From Hydractinia symbiolongicarpus (taxonomy: Eukaryota > Cnidaria > Hydrozoa > Anthoathecata > Hydractiniidae): DNA of 64,000 nucleotides. Below, piece after piece: positions 12,301 through 22,100 of the stretch (the stretch's first letter is position 1; every line of letters begins with the position of its first letter). The position numbers and the translations under genes are program-made. The stretch covers positions 19,813,501-19,877,500 of the forward strand of contig NC_079881.1 in assembly GCF_029227915.1 (NCBI RefSeq), given 5' to 3'. The notes under the pieces were generated by a model that saw only the letters and a program-made list of their open reading frames with translations, did not search any database and was not told the origin of the DNA.

Positions 12301-15233
12301 TAACAGATAAGCAAAGCATATCACTATGTTAGGACTAGACCACGTGACAGATAAACAAAGCATGCGATTATTCAGCTTTACGTTTTTTTTCTAAAGGACA
12401 GCTTTGAACTCACCAACACCCACTTGACTTCTTTTAAAACTTATTGTTTGTAGCTGCAAACGTATATTTAAAAAGCTAGTCTATAGTGTTTCAATCAACC
12501 AGGAAATTACATGTTTATTTTAGGAAACATAAAAAGAAAAATTTGAAAGGAAAGCACGCTGAAACAAAAGGTATTTAAAATGCTTTAATTTTTTACTTTA
12601 TTCTTTAAATTGAGTCACTTGTTTAGTGTTCAGTAGTCAAATATGCATGCAAGTCCTCGGTGAAGAATGTTTATTCTGTGAACATAAATACTTTGTGAAT
12701 ACACAGGGACGAATATTTAACCCGGTCGCCAGAATTACGATTCGCAAACCACTCCTAGTTGCAAGCTTTAAACAGGTTGCTAAAATTACGTGCTGCTAAT
12801 CGGTCTCTAGAACTCCGTGTTGCAAACTGGGCTCTAGAATTGCGAGCTGTGAACCTGTCGCTAAAATTACGAACTGCTAACTAGTCGCTAGAATTGCGAG
12901 CTGCTAAACGGCCGCTAGAATTGTCTGATGTGAACTAATCGTAAGAATTGCGAGGTGCTAACTGGTCGTAAGAATTGCGAGCTGCTAACCGGTCGCTAAA
13001 ATTGCGAGCTGCTAACTAGTCGCTAGAATTGCGAGCTGCTATACGGTCGCTAGAATTGCGTAATGTAAACTAATCACTAGAATTGCGTGATGTAAACTAA
13101 TCGCTAGAATTGCGTGATGCAAACTGGTCGCTGGAATTGCTAGCTCTCTAATTGCGAGCTCCAAACCGGTTGCTAGAATTGCGTGATCCAATTTGGTCGC
13201 TAAAAATGCGAGCCGTGAACAGGTTTTTAGAACCGCGAGGCACAAACCAATTCGCTTTGCACTTGGGTTAGAAAGACGTCAAACCCAAACAGCTCATCTG
13301 AATGATGTGTATATGTTACTTATTCACTTGCGAAACTTTTTTGTTTTAAGGTCGAAAGCCGAGCTTATTTGCGTCGAAACAAGTTACCCAGTCACAATCA
13401 GATCTTGTGAATCACATGGAGTTGGAAGAAAATGATACTTTAGCACCATGCGACGAAGCTTTCTTTGGTTCCTACTTTGCGGCAAAGCATGCCAAGAATC
13501 CATTTACAGAAAATCCAGATGAAATTCCGAATCACACGGGTATGCTATCCTGTTTTATATTTAATTAAAAACTAGCCTCTGTTTATTTGAAGCATTGGGT
13601 GAAATATAATAAGATTTGTTGTAAACCAATATTAATCCAAAATATTTCAAGGAAGAACTTTTAAGAACGAAATAGCATGATTTTTTTTTAACTCCAACTG
13701 GTTCTCTGACGTAATCAGTATTCTCATAAAAAATGGTATAGTTGTGAATTAATAGTGAATTGTGAATGTTTTCATATAACCACAAAACTTATGAGACTGA
13801 AATTGTAAACTGAGCGGATTTGCTAGGATGTATATAATAAGTGTAAGTATATATAATAATAAAAAGTATAAATAATGAGGCTTTAATTCCAAAATAATTA
13901 GGCGTAATCAAACCTGAACTGAATTTACTTGATGCGTAAGCTTAAAGTGATTGCTATATTGTGTTACAGCATTGGTCGAATTTTTATTAAATTTTTTTTG
14001 TTTGAAAAGAAGATGTTTAGAACTGATCATTTTTTTTTCTCGCAGTCCTTAAGGTTGGTTTCCATTAAAGGTCGTATTTGTTGTGGAACATTTTGTTTAC
14101 ATTTAAGTGGTAACAACGACTGCTGTACAACTGTTGTATAACACTTTTTAGGCTAATGAAAACCGACCTTTATATTGCTTCTTTGTAGGTGATGCAGAAG
14201 CGCCGAATTTCTACGCCACGTTAAAGGAACCAGCTCATGAATTGAACAACCTTGGTATGTGAGTTCTTAAAAATCGTGAAATTCCAGTAACTAAATCGTT
14301 AGTTACTGGAAAATTTAAATCGTTGCGAGCTTATAAAAAGGGCTCCGAAGCATTGTTAAAATTGTCCAATCAGAATTATGTTTTTTAGTGTATTTTTAGA
14401 GTAAATAAAGATTCCATAGGTGAATTAAGGCCGAAAATGTCTAGAAAGTCAAGGAAATATTAGGAATGCCATGAAAATGATGAGTCAATATTGAGTGGAC
14501 ACTCAATGTTTGCTTATATATCAGCTGTTCTGAGTATATTAAAATTGTGTATTTGATAGAAAATAATGCGAACAATCCGCCTGTACATAACAAGGACACG
14601 AATGCTCCGGTTTATAAAGAACTTGAAAGTCAAGAAAATGTTTACGCGAACACCCAACATGATGATGAAAACACTCCGGTATATCAAATCCTCGCTCCTG
14701 AATCTGAAAATTTTTATCAGGATCCGACACTTAGTTCAAATAATTATCAACCTCTGGAAACCAATCAAAACGACTGTTCAATCTCCACAACCAATCAGGA
14801 TGCATACCAAGCTTTAAAAGCCAATCAGAATACATACGAAGGTTTACTGACCAATCAGGACACATATCAAGCTTTGGTACCCAATCAAAATAATTTGTAT
14901 GCTGATCCGGTGATAAGCAAAAATGAACCGGACACGTATCAGAGCTTAACACCAACCGGAATAGAACTTGAAGATAGTAATAAAAAATCAACGAAAAATG
15001 TTCCTGATATTTCGATAGAAGATGAAGGTCACGCATATCAACCGCTCGTAGCTTCACCCGCTAAATCAAAAAAAGGTATCCACCTTGCATCAGACTTGTC
15101 ACCTTCTTCGACAGCGTCCTTGCCCAGCCCCGCAAAATTAAGTGCTAAGAATATGGCTCATCTTTCACCTGCTCTTCATAAATCGGGATCGTATGGTGGG
15201 AAATATGAAACTGAAGATTACGTGCTAATGTGA
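3705..15233 (+). CDS. Ig/CUB transmembrane receptor with a multi-ITAM tail (13 exons)
   Basis: Predicted exons: 3705-3750, 5021-5299, 5400-5699, 6237-6363, 6738-6898, 7847-8134, 8812-9168, 9494-9823, 10087-10162, 12524-12570, 13351-13539, 14189-14254, 14560-15233. All junctions are GT-AG with matching phases, giving 979 residues. Residues 1-19 are a signal peptide (exon 1 is the least certain). Ig1 (16-108) is canonical with C45, W59 and GCYRC at 85-89. Ig2 (109-208), Ig3 (209-304, split over two exons) and Ig4 (305-400, with DSGFY) lack the B/F-strand cysteine pair. Residues 401-519 form a CUB domain with all four cysteines (C402, C430, C457, C479). A Ser/Thr stalk with CC clusters (520-629) precedes a helix at about 631-653. 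The tail carries YxxL at Y742, Y774, Y797, Y818, Y838, Y848, Y858, Y882 and one further copy, and ends YVLM. Domains flanked by phase-1 introns fit exon shuffling. Role by inference: a surface recognition receptor signalling through SH2 proteins, comparable with hydroid Alr proteins but with a CUB domain; the ligand is unknown. Confidence 0.85.
7241..7410. repeat. 35-bp tandem repeat in receptor intron 5
   Basis: About five copies of a 35-bp unit containing GGCAAATGAGACGTAAAAAC and ACGTCTTATAG. The central copies are nearly identical. The array sits inside the 948-bp intron between exons 5 and 6 of the receptor gene. Each unit has a small ACGT-centred dyad (AGACGT/ACGTCT). Confidence 0.85.
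9325..9358. repeat. (GTT)n microsatellite
   Basis: An uninterrupted GTT repeat lies in receptor intron 7 upstream of the stalk exon. It produces a low-complexity open frame that is not a gene. Confidence 0.9.
11785..12365. repeat. CACGTG-containing tandem array with higher-order period
   Basis: Monomers of roughly 50 bp contain GACCACGTGACAGATAAACA and AAGCATATGACT. Adjacent monomers differ, but a block of about 274 bp is repeated almost unchanged (the motif AGACAACGTGACAG recurs at 11837 and 12111). Many monomers carry the palindromic E-box CACGTG. The array lies in the 2.4-kb intron between the transmembrane exon and the first cytoplasmic exon of the receptor gene. Confidence 0.85.
12725..13245. 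repeat. 27-bp minisatellite in receptor intron 10
   Basis: Degenerate tandem copies of a 27-bp unit, consensus about GAATTGCGAGCTGCTAACTG followed by GTCGCTA. It fills most of the intron before exon 11. The open frames on both strands across it are products of the repeat (27 is a multiple of 3) and not genes. Confidence 0.85.
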
Positions 15234-15969
15234 GAATGAAAGATGGTCGCCAGTAGCTCAGGATCAATCAGTCAACTAAGTTGCCATTATGACCAGGCTA
15301 TGTTAGGAATATTTTGTTAAATTTATACTAAACTTTGTTGTCAACTGACTTTTTTGTTAAGTTTGTACAAAAATATTCGCAAGGCGGTTTATTTAAAGCA
15401 TTAAATCTAACCTGAGTGTTTAGTCGGGCATGGGCGGTTAATACAAAGGGCGCTATTGTGAAATGGTGTATGGTGGGTGTTGTTTTGATTTTGATTCTAG
15501 TGTCGTAACGAACTCTACAAATTTAATATATTTTGCGTGAAGCAGTGTTACAAAGCGGGAAATTGTGATGTGTGAACTATTGTACATGCTTTTATTTTTA
15601 TTAGCAACAGAAAGTATTTTTCGCGTTCAATGTTGCTTAAATTTTCGTATTTTACAGGCTAAGCTGTTGCTTTTCTAAATTACAGAGTAACAGAGTTTTT
15701 AAAAATGAATGTAAAACACTTGATTTTACATATATTTTATTTTATATATATTTTATTTTATATCATAATTATGTGCCTTCGGAATCATGTAATTTTTGAA
15801 TTGTACATAATGAATTTTTTTATTTTAAAAAAAGATTTTATATAGAATTTTACGAATTTTTTTCAAATTATAATTTTTATTATAATCAATCCTAAAGTAT
15901 TTTTAAATTGATGAATTTTGAATTCTGAACCTTACGATCTCAGAAACGTCCACCTTAAGCAGGTTTCGA

Positions 15970-15975
15970 AATAAA
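15970..15975 (+). terminator. Candidate poly(A) signal of the receptor gene
   Basis: AATAAA about 740 bp after the stop codon at 15231-15233. It is a canonical hexamer in the right orientation, but other A/T-rich hexamers lie in the same 3' region. Confidence 0.4.
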
Positions 15976-16495
15976 GCTAAAAGATATGGCAAAATGTGGC
16001 TGCCTTTTGTCTCAGTGACTAATATTTTGTACAAAGAAAAATGTTTTTATCGACCCTACCCTATTTGACCCATTAAGTTTTTGTCGATATTTGCTTCTTC
16101 TCTCCCTCATAATGATAGCCGTATTTTGTCTGTCTACAAGAAAAAAAGTCGTGCTGCGGAAACACGGAATATGCGATATATAAAGGACAGGCGACCGTTT
16201 GGATTTTTCAACGGTTTCAGAATACACCGGCTTGGGTTGATAACTGAACCTTCGGACTGGTGTCTAACTTTAAAGTATTTTAAATACAAATTAATTAAAG
16301 TTCTTTCTCTTTCTTCTATTTATACTATAAAATAAATGTATTTTTTCTGAATTTAAAATTAATAAAAAAGCTATAGATTCATACAAAGTTTTTGTTTTTA
16401 TTTTAACACCGCTATTTTGTTTAGTTTCGGTTGAAATCTGGTTGTAAACTCATTTCGAGTCCCTTACAACTTGCGGAAGAGCATAAACGCGACAA

Positions 16496-16560
16496 AAACG
16501 CGCAGTAGCTCTGTGGTAAGTATGTGATCAGTTTTTGCGTCTTTGTCGCTCATGGGTTCA
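16496..16560 (+). repeat. Possible tRNA-derived SINE head
   Basis: TAGCTCTGTGGTAAG resembles an RNA polymerase III A box and GGGTTCAATTAA a B box, at tRNA-like spacing. The stems do not fold as a full tRNA, so this looks like a SINE head or decayed tRNA copy and not a functional tRNA gene. Confidence 0.35.
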
Positions 16561-16887
16561 ATTAATGAAAAAGCCGCCTTTCCTTGAAGGACAAAGTATT
16601 CATCCTCGTCTCTAGTTCATCCTGTACATTTTTCACACGTCGATATTTTGTGTTAACATATTTCCTGCGCATCCTAGTACTGCATTGTTTTTGAAGCAAG
16701 AAAGAGCCGTGGGGACGACTTTGTTCTTTACCTTTTTTCCAGCTTTCTCCAAAAAAAAAACAAAAAAAAGGCATGTGGCTTATCAAATAACATTTTGTAA
16801 CCATGATCCATTCTCGTTCGAAGGGTCTCTTGATCCTTAAGTCGTTATTATCAAAAAAGCGAAATGTCATGAAAACGAGGTTGACTG

Positions 16888-16966
16888 AGCACCCTCGTCC
16901 CCAAGGTTTTTTGCCTTCTTGATATGCTCATATAAAAAAGACAAAAAAAGCACTGGGGACGAGGGT
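16888..16966. mobile_element. Hairpin MITE, CTCGTCCCCAG family
   Basis: The ends read CACCCTCGTCCCCA on both strands around an AT-rich loop. The exact 9-bp direct repeat GGTTGACTG flanks it at 16879-16887 and 16967-16975. Same family as the elements at 1136 and 19354. Confidence 0.7.
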
Positions 16967-17058
16967 GGTTGACTGGGGATTTTCATTGCAGAATTGTTTC
17001 AGCAAGCATCTATTGTAGAAAAAAAGACAAGCCGTATCTCATTTCTATGTATTTAATT

Positions 17059-17763
17059 TTATCTAAACAACAACATTATAAGGGAACATAACGTTATAAC
17101 TAGTAATGTTACCGATTGTATAGACGCACTCGAACTTTTCAGATGGGGTCTCTGAAAGTTTGTACTCCCTTCAAACCTTTCAAAACCTCCAAAATCTCCA
17201 CCACGGGTGTGCGAACCAGTAACAGCTCTTTCATATTCCCCTCTAAAGTCCTTTCCAAATGAATTAATTACTAATGTTCTATCACCATATCCGTCTCTTC
17301 TGCTGTTCTTTCTTTTACTTATCCTTGTGTATCTCTTGTTAAATGTTCTTCTGTTTTTATGGGGTGTAATTTTTTTGTTGAATCGAGTTGATCTGTAATT
17401 GATGTCTGGCACTACTCGGTTTGTGTTTCTGTTATATACAGTTTCTGTTCTCCTGTTGTTACGTGGAGGCGATGATCTTTTTCTGTTATTGCGTGGAGGA
17501 GATGATCTTTTCCGTGGAGCTGCAGGTGGTCTTCTAGATCTAGAAGGTCTTCTACCTCTTTGAGGCCTTCTTGGTCTTTTTGCTCGTATTTCGGCTAATG
17601 TTAATGATGGTCCATCGTCAACTTTAAGATCTTTAAGCTTTTCTACGTCTTTGTTACTATCAACTTGTTTTACATGCAAAAATAATAACAGTGAAAGTAA
17701 TATGAAGAATTTTAAAAACATTTTAGTAGTCTTCAACGATGTGAATGTATGAAAAGAGAACAT
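17059..17763 (-). CDS. Very basic secreted or GPI-anchored protein
   Basis: No family recognised. The likely start is Met15 (codon at 17721-17719), which opens a strong signal peptide (MFLKFFILLSLLLFLHV); a TATA box at 17773-17779 places transcription start near 17750, downstream of the first ATG. The mature part starts with a short acidic stretch, then becomes extremely Arg/Lys-rich, with the tandem repeat RKRSSPPRNN and many RR/KR pairs, then a Gly/Phe-rich segment. The C-terminus is a Ser-rich linker followed by about 18 hydrophobic residues and a single Arg, which fits a GPI-anchor signal or a terminal membrane anchor. The gene appears intronless. The composition could suit a matrix-binding, polyanion-binding or antimicrobial-type protein, but none of these is shown by the sequence. 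Confidence 0.6.
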   Translation of the reverse strand: MFSFHTFTSLKTTKMFLKFFILLSLLLFLHVKQVDSNKDVEKLKDLKVDDGPSLTLAEIRAKRPRRPQRGRRPSRSRRPPAAPRKRSSPPRNNRKRSSPPRNNRRTETVYNRNTNRVVPDINYRSTRFNKKITPHKNRRTFNKRYTRISKRKNSRRDGYGDRTLVINSFGKDFRGEYERAVTGSHTRGGDFGGFERFEGSTNFQRPHLKSSSASIQSVTLLVITLCSLIMLLFR

Positions 17764-17772
17764 GTTGACGCA

Positions 17773-17779
17773 TTTTATA
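17773..17779 (-). promoter_or_regulatory. TATA box of the basic secreted protein gene
   Basis: TATAAAA on the minus strand within CTATAAAATG. A start site 25-31 bp downstream would fall near 17750. That excludes the first in-frame ATG (17763) from the mRNA and supports the ATG at 17721 as the start codon. Confidence 0.6.
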
Positions 17780-18115
17780 GACTTGCGTTTGGGGTTAGAT
17801 GACGAATCGAAAGAAACGCAATTACAATACGAAACAAAAACGTCAGCGGGGCACTTAAGTCATATTATTTGAAGCGGTTACTTATTCTTTATGACCTTTT
17901 TTGTACATATGGATCTTTGTAGTAGCGGATAAAGAAAAATCTGACATTAACAATCTTTCAATAGTAAAAACAAACAACCTTGACACCAGTTTTAGCTCAC
18001 TGATGGTGTTACCTCAAGGGCTGTAGACTGGGTTGAAATTCGTCAGAAAATATAGCCTGAGAATATTAGTATAGGTGTAAGAAAAAAGTAAAAATTATAT
18101 TCATTGAGTTAAAAA

Positions 18116-18214
18116 CAACCTTGTTCCCAGAGCATTTTTGCCTTGCTGATGAAGTTGGTAGCGGCTACTCTGTAATAACGGCTCCAGGGGCCATATAACC
18201 CTGGGACGAGGTTG
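18116..18214. mobile_element. Diverged hairpin MITE, CTCGTCCCCAG family
   Basis: Starts CAACCTTGTTCCCAGAGC and ends CTGGGACGAGGTTG, an inverted pair matching the family ends. The middle is less self-complementary than in other copies and no convincing target duplication is visible. Confidence 0.55.
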
Positions 18215-18317
18215 AGTGAAGGCCAGATATATGCTATGTATACTCTTAGATGTTATGTAACTTAGTGTATTTAACTAATGTTGACGTATTAAATCCAGGT
18301 TTGTCACTTCCAATAGG

Positions 18318-18383
18318 GAAGATTAGGTTATTCAATCTCGATCACCAGGACTTGTAGCTCTTATCAGGACTGCTACAAGACCT
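18318..18383. repeat. Imperfect hairpin
   Basis: AATCTCGATCACCAGG and CTTGTAGC pair with GCTACAAG and CCTAGGCTCGAGATT around a short loop. Probably another foldback element; no family assigned. Confidence 0.4.
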
Positions 18384-19353
18384 AGGCTCGAGATTGGGGT
18401 TTATCAGTATCAATTCTTTTTTATTTTGCGATGCATTATTTATTTATTCCTTAGTAGTGGAATATGGTGATGTATAAGGTGCTCCGTTACCGTTTTTTTA
18501 AAAGCAATCGAGATGCCAAGAGTTGAGTTGAGTTTTGTCTCAAAACTAAACAATTGATTAGCAACTGGTAAAGTTGAAACTTGGGAATGTTAAGCAACCG
18601 AGACCTAAATATAGATAATTTAATAAGGGATAGGCTTTTTTAATAAATAAATACATTAAGGCGCATAAATAACAGGTGTAACATTTGGATATCACGCCCC
18701 TGTTCTCCAGAGACTGGAACAGAAGTTGCGTATAAAGAATAGTTTACAGTCCAATAGCAGGCAGGAGGAGGGAGTTTTAATTTTGACAGAACACGTGTGA
18801 AGAAGGTCAAATCTAGAAATATTTCTTTGTTGTTAGAATTAAAACATTTCTCCCTCAAAATCGTTGTAGAAAAAATCGTAAATCTCCGCATTTTAAGACA
18901 TTTGTTATCTCTCTTTCATTATACAGCACTCTTCAAATCCTGAAAACTTTCAATTTAAAAAGTAAACTATACCCTCTTGAAATGAGGTTAACTACAATCG
19001 TAAACAAAAATATTGAGACTAAAGCAGTTTTTTACTCGTTAACCAAATATGGACAAAACAGTAAAATAGTCAATACTCTGCAGCCGGCAGGCTGCAAAAT
19101 CGCTACTTTTGCACACAAGTAGGCCAGGCAGAGAGGGTTGAAAAGTTGCTAGTCACATTCTTTAGCACGCCCGCACACCGAAATAATTCACTTCGGGGAC
19201 CACGAAGGCCCCGAAATTCGTGATTAATAGCCTTGCTGACGTCAGCAACAATTAGCACATTTTAAGAATTCAAATAACCTAAGTCCTAAGTCCACTCTGA
19301 ACATTGACAAGTGAACTTTAACAAGTTCAAGATGTGTGAATCTAATATAGAAT

Positions 19354-19469
19354 CAACCTCGTCCCCAGGGCATCTTGTATCTTTTCTGACCCCGGGACGG
19401 CGATACAAACATGTTCGTATCGCCGTTCCGGGGTCAGAAAAGATACAAGATGCCCTGGGGACGAGCTTG
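19354..19469. mobile_element. 116-bp near-perfect hairpin MITE with 9-bp target duplication
   Basis: The left end CAACCTCGTCCCCAGGGC and right end GCCCTGGGGACGAGCTTG extend into arms of about 50 bp meeting at a short loop (ACATGT region). The 9-bp repeat ATATAGAAT flanks it exactly at 19345-19353 and 19470-19478. A 9-bp duplication is typical of Mutator-like transposases, so mobilisation by such an enzyme is a reasonable inference. Confidence 0.8.
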
Positions 19470-19919
19470 ATATAGAATGATCCTACGCAATTACTTGTGG
19501 TGGCGAACTTCGAAATTCGTTGTCTTGTCCCAACATATTGTGACCACGATTGTAGCTCCTCGAAACGAGGTTGCCTTTGGTCGACAAATTAAAGTATTTT
19601 TCCCGGAACTGATCGTTTTGAACCATCCTCTTTCCCAGGATTTGTTGCCTGTTGTTAAGGCCGCTAGCGCTTAATTGGCGGCTTCAATGTCAAAAAGGCA
19701 AATATCCGTGGTAACTAGGTCGGTTTAAAACTTGATCGATCTGGTCGACTTTTTTTCTTGCTTGAAATTCAATTATCAATATATTTACGAGGTATTAAGT
19801 CTTTTTTACTTTATCGTACAAAAAATCTTTTGGTTTTGTCCTGACCATTGCATAAAGAAATTACGTTTTCTCCGCATTTTTTTAATTTTGCTTCAATTTT
19901 AATTTTAAATGGTATTGAA

Positions 19920-19946
19920 AAGATGCCCTGGGGTCGAGATTGGTGA
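19920..19946. mobile_element. Solo end of a CTCGTCCCCAG-family MITE
   Basis: AGATGCCCTGGGGTCGAGATT matches the right end of the element at 19354-19469. No left partner is visible nearby. Confidence 0.5.
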
Positions 19947-21496
19947 GCACAATTCCAGCTGTGGAATGGAAGCACATTTCATACCATAAATTAATTAACA
20001 TGCGGAAATTGCATATTGGCAAACTCGTTCCAATGAACATATTTTGCAAAAAGAACTTAAAGACAGCAAATGCTCTCTCGTTGTTTACTTCCAAAAGCAG
20101 AGTAAATAACGATTTGATTCCATAAGGTCTGCTAATAAAAATGTGTATTTTTTTTCAGGACATCGCAAAAATCCCTAGATATAGCTGAAAACATATATCG
20201 GGTAATATACAGCCGAGGGGCAGGAAAGGTGTTATTCTCCAGGTGGGTCGAGTAACTTGTAGATAACCAAGCAGGCGTATATAATATTGACAATTTGGTT
20301 GCGATCGATGTGCGCGGTGGATTGTCGAAAAACATAAACAAACAAACAAACATAATCTGAAAACCGTTCTCGCGACTAGGCCAGCTGGATATTGCGTATT
20401 TTTATTCAATGAATCATGTGCTTTAAAACGTTTTAATACCAGGGCAATACCCGATAGTACTTCTTTTTTTCTCATCTCCTCTTTTGCTTACTGCATCTTG
20501 TATATATATGATCCAAGATGCCTAGCTAGAAACAGCACAGCTATCCCCAGCGCTTTATTCTTCATAACATGGAACAAAGATTACAACTCATTGTCTTCAT
20601 ATTTACTTAGCTACTTCTAATAATCTTTTGAGTAGTGTCAACTCACTCAATGTCTGTCGTGCTTCGCTGGCATTCTCACCTTAATGTACTGGATAGCTAT
20701 GCTATAATAAAATGAATGTGGTATTTGTGGTATTTATAATAATGAAATAAATGTGGTATTTGTCAGTACTGTTTGTAGACTTGTCTGGGTCTTAAATTTT
20801 GTTGAATTTCTATCACAGTTATCAAGAAAAGCTTTCTACTGTGGTTCCCTTTATTCTTTTTTCTAGCCTCCTGGAAATTGGAAAAGTTGAGGTAGGGAAA
20901 TTATGCTGGGTTCGCAAACAAATTTTCTGCAGTCGGTATACTTACCGCATTTTTTGATTGGTTGCTTTTATTGTCTTTTACTCTTGTGATCATTATCAGG
21001 AAATCCTTTTTTTTGATCCCAAGTTGCCTCACTTACTCACCCAAACAAATACTAATTCTCACAATTTTAGGAGGGTAAGATGTTGCTTTGTGCTCATTGG
21101 TTGCTTTATTTAGTGGTTTGCTCTGAGAACGTACTATGTGTTAATCAGTGGATTTAAATTTTGTGGATTTGCTCTGAAGCATTTGTTTGCATCTAAGCTT
21201 TTCTATGAAAGAAACTGAATTTTGATGTACTTAAAGAAAGATTATATAGTTAACTAGGGTGAATCTAGGTGCGTGATAACAAAATTATGAGTAAGGCTGT
21301 TATTTATTTTAACACAATTGTTCCTTGCGTGCAGAATTTTGATATCAACTTTGTTAAGCGCATTTGCAAAATCTAAATTCAACTTTGTTAAACGCATTTG
21401 CAAAATCTAAATTCATGTCTACATTTTTTTTGTGTGTGTAAAGGTAGGTAACGTTTCTATTTGTTACAATTTTCTAGGAGATCTTAATAACTTTAG

Positions 21497-22100
21497 TGGT
21501 CATCATCATTATCATTCTCGGCTTAACGTCCGTTTTTCATGCCAGCATGGGTTGGACGAGGTATATTAATGACCCTCTTCCAATCTGATCCAGACTGTGT
21601 TAGATCTAAACTCAACTTCCTCTGTATCAAGTCTGTCCTTATAACCTCCTGACAAGTCTTTCTCGGTCTGCCTCTGGGCTTTGCCCCAGGAACTATCAAG
21701 TCTCACTAGTCTATCAAGTCTTACACTTTCTTACCCAATTATCCCCCTCCATTCTTTTCAAGTGCCCCAGCCAATTCAATCTTCTTATCTGGATAACATC
21801 TTTAATTCTGCGGATACTTGTCCTGCTTCTTAGCTCATCTGAACTCTTTCTGTATCTCAGACTGGCGTTACACATCCACCTAACCATTCTCATATCATTC
21901 CTTTCTAAACGGTCAAGATCTTCCTGCTTCACTGCCCATGTCTCACTACCATACAACATAACACTTCTTACACAGGCCTCATATAACATAACTTTTACCT
22001 CAGTTGACAAGACTCTGCTAGTCAACAAAGGAAGTAACTCACTGAACTTTTTCCAAGCAGAACCTATCCTGCAAGTAACACTTCTTCCAACACCCCCTTC
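21497..22100 (-). pseudogene. LINE 3' end: reverse transcriptase C-terminus fragment
   Basis: The minus strand encodes the C-terminal part of a non-LTR retrotransposon polyprotein: LYEACVRSVMLYGSETWA, then RNDMRMVRWMCNASL, then RRLNWLGHLKRM. These are the usual motifs after the RT palm in this LINE group. The frame is open from 22028 to 21714 and broken on both sides. The 3' tail (ACGTTAAGCCGAGAATGATA on the minus strand) resembles the plus-strand tail at 31743-31785. It is a 5'-truncated insertion. Confidence 0.8.

Larger units (their letters stand above)
15976..17058. other. Intergenic spacer between convergent genes
   Basis: The receptor gene (plus) and the basic protein gene (minus) converge here. 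It contains a tRNA-like SINE head near 16.5 kb and a hairpin MITE at 16.9 kb. Open frames at 16012-16335 and 16562-16870 show no recognisable family. Confidence 0.5.

Noticed and set aside
13039-13245. Minus-strand frame of HHAILA-type repeats
   Set aside because: It is the 27-bp minisatellite of receptor intron 10 read in frame; no independent coding evidence.
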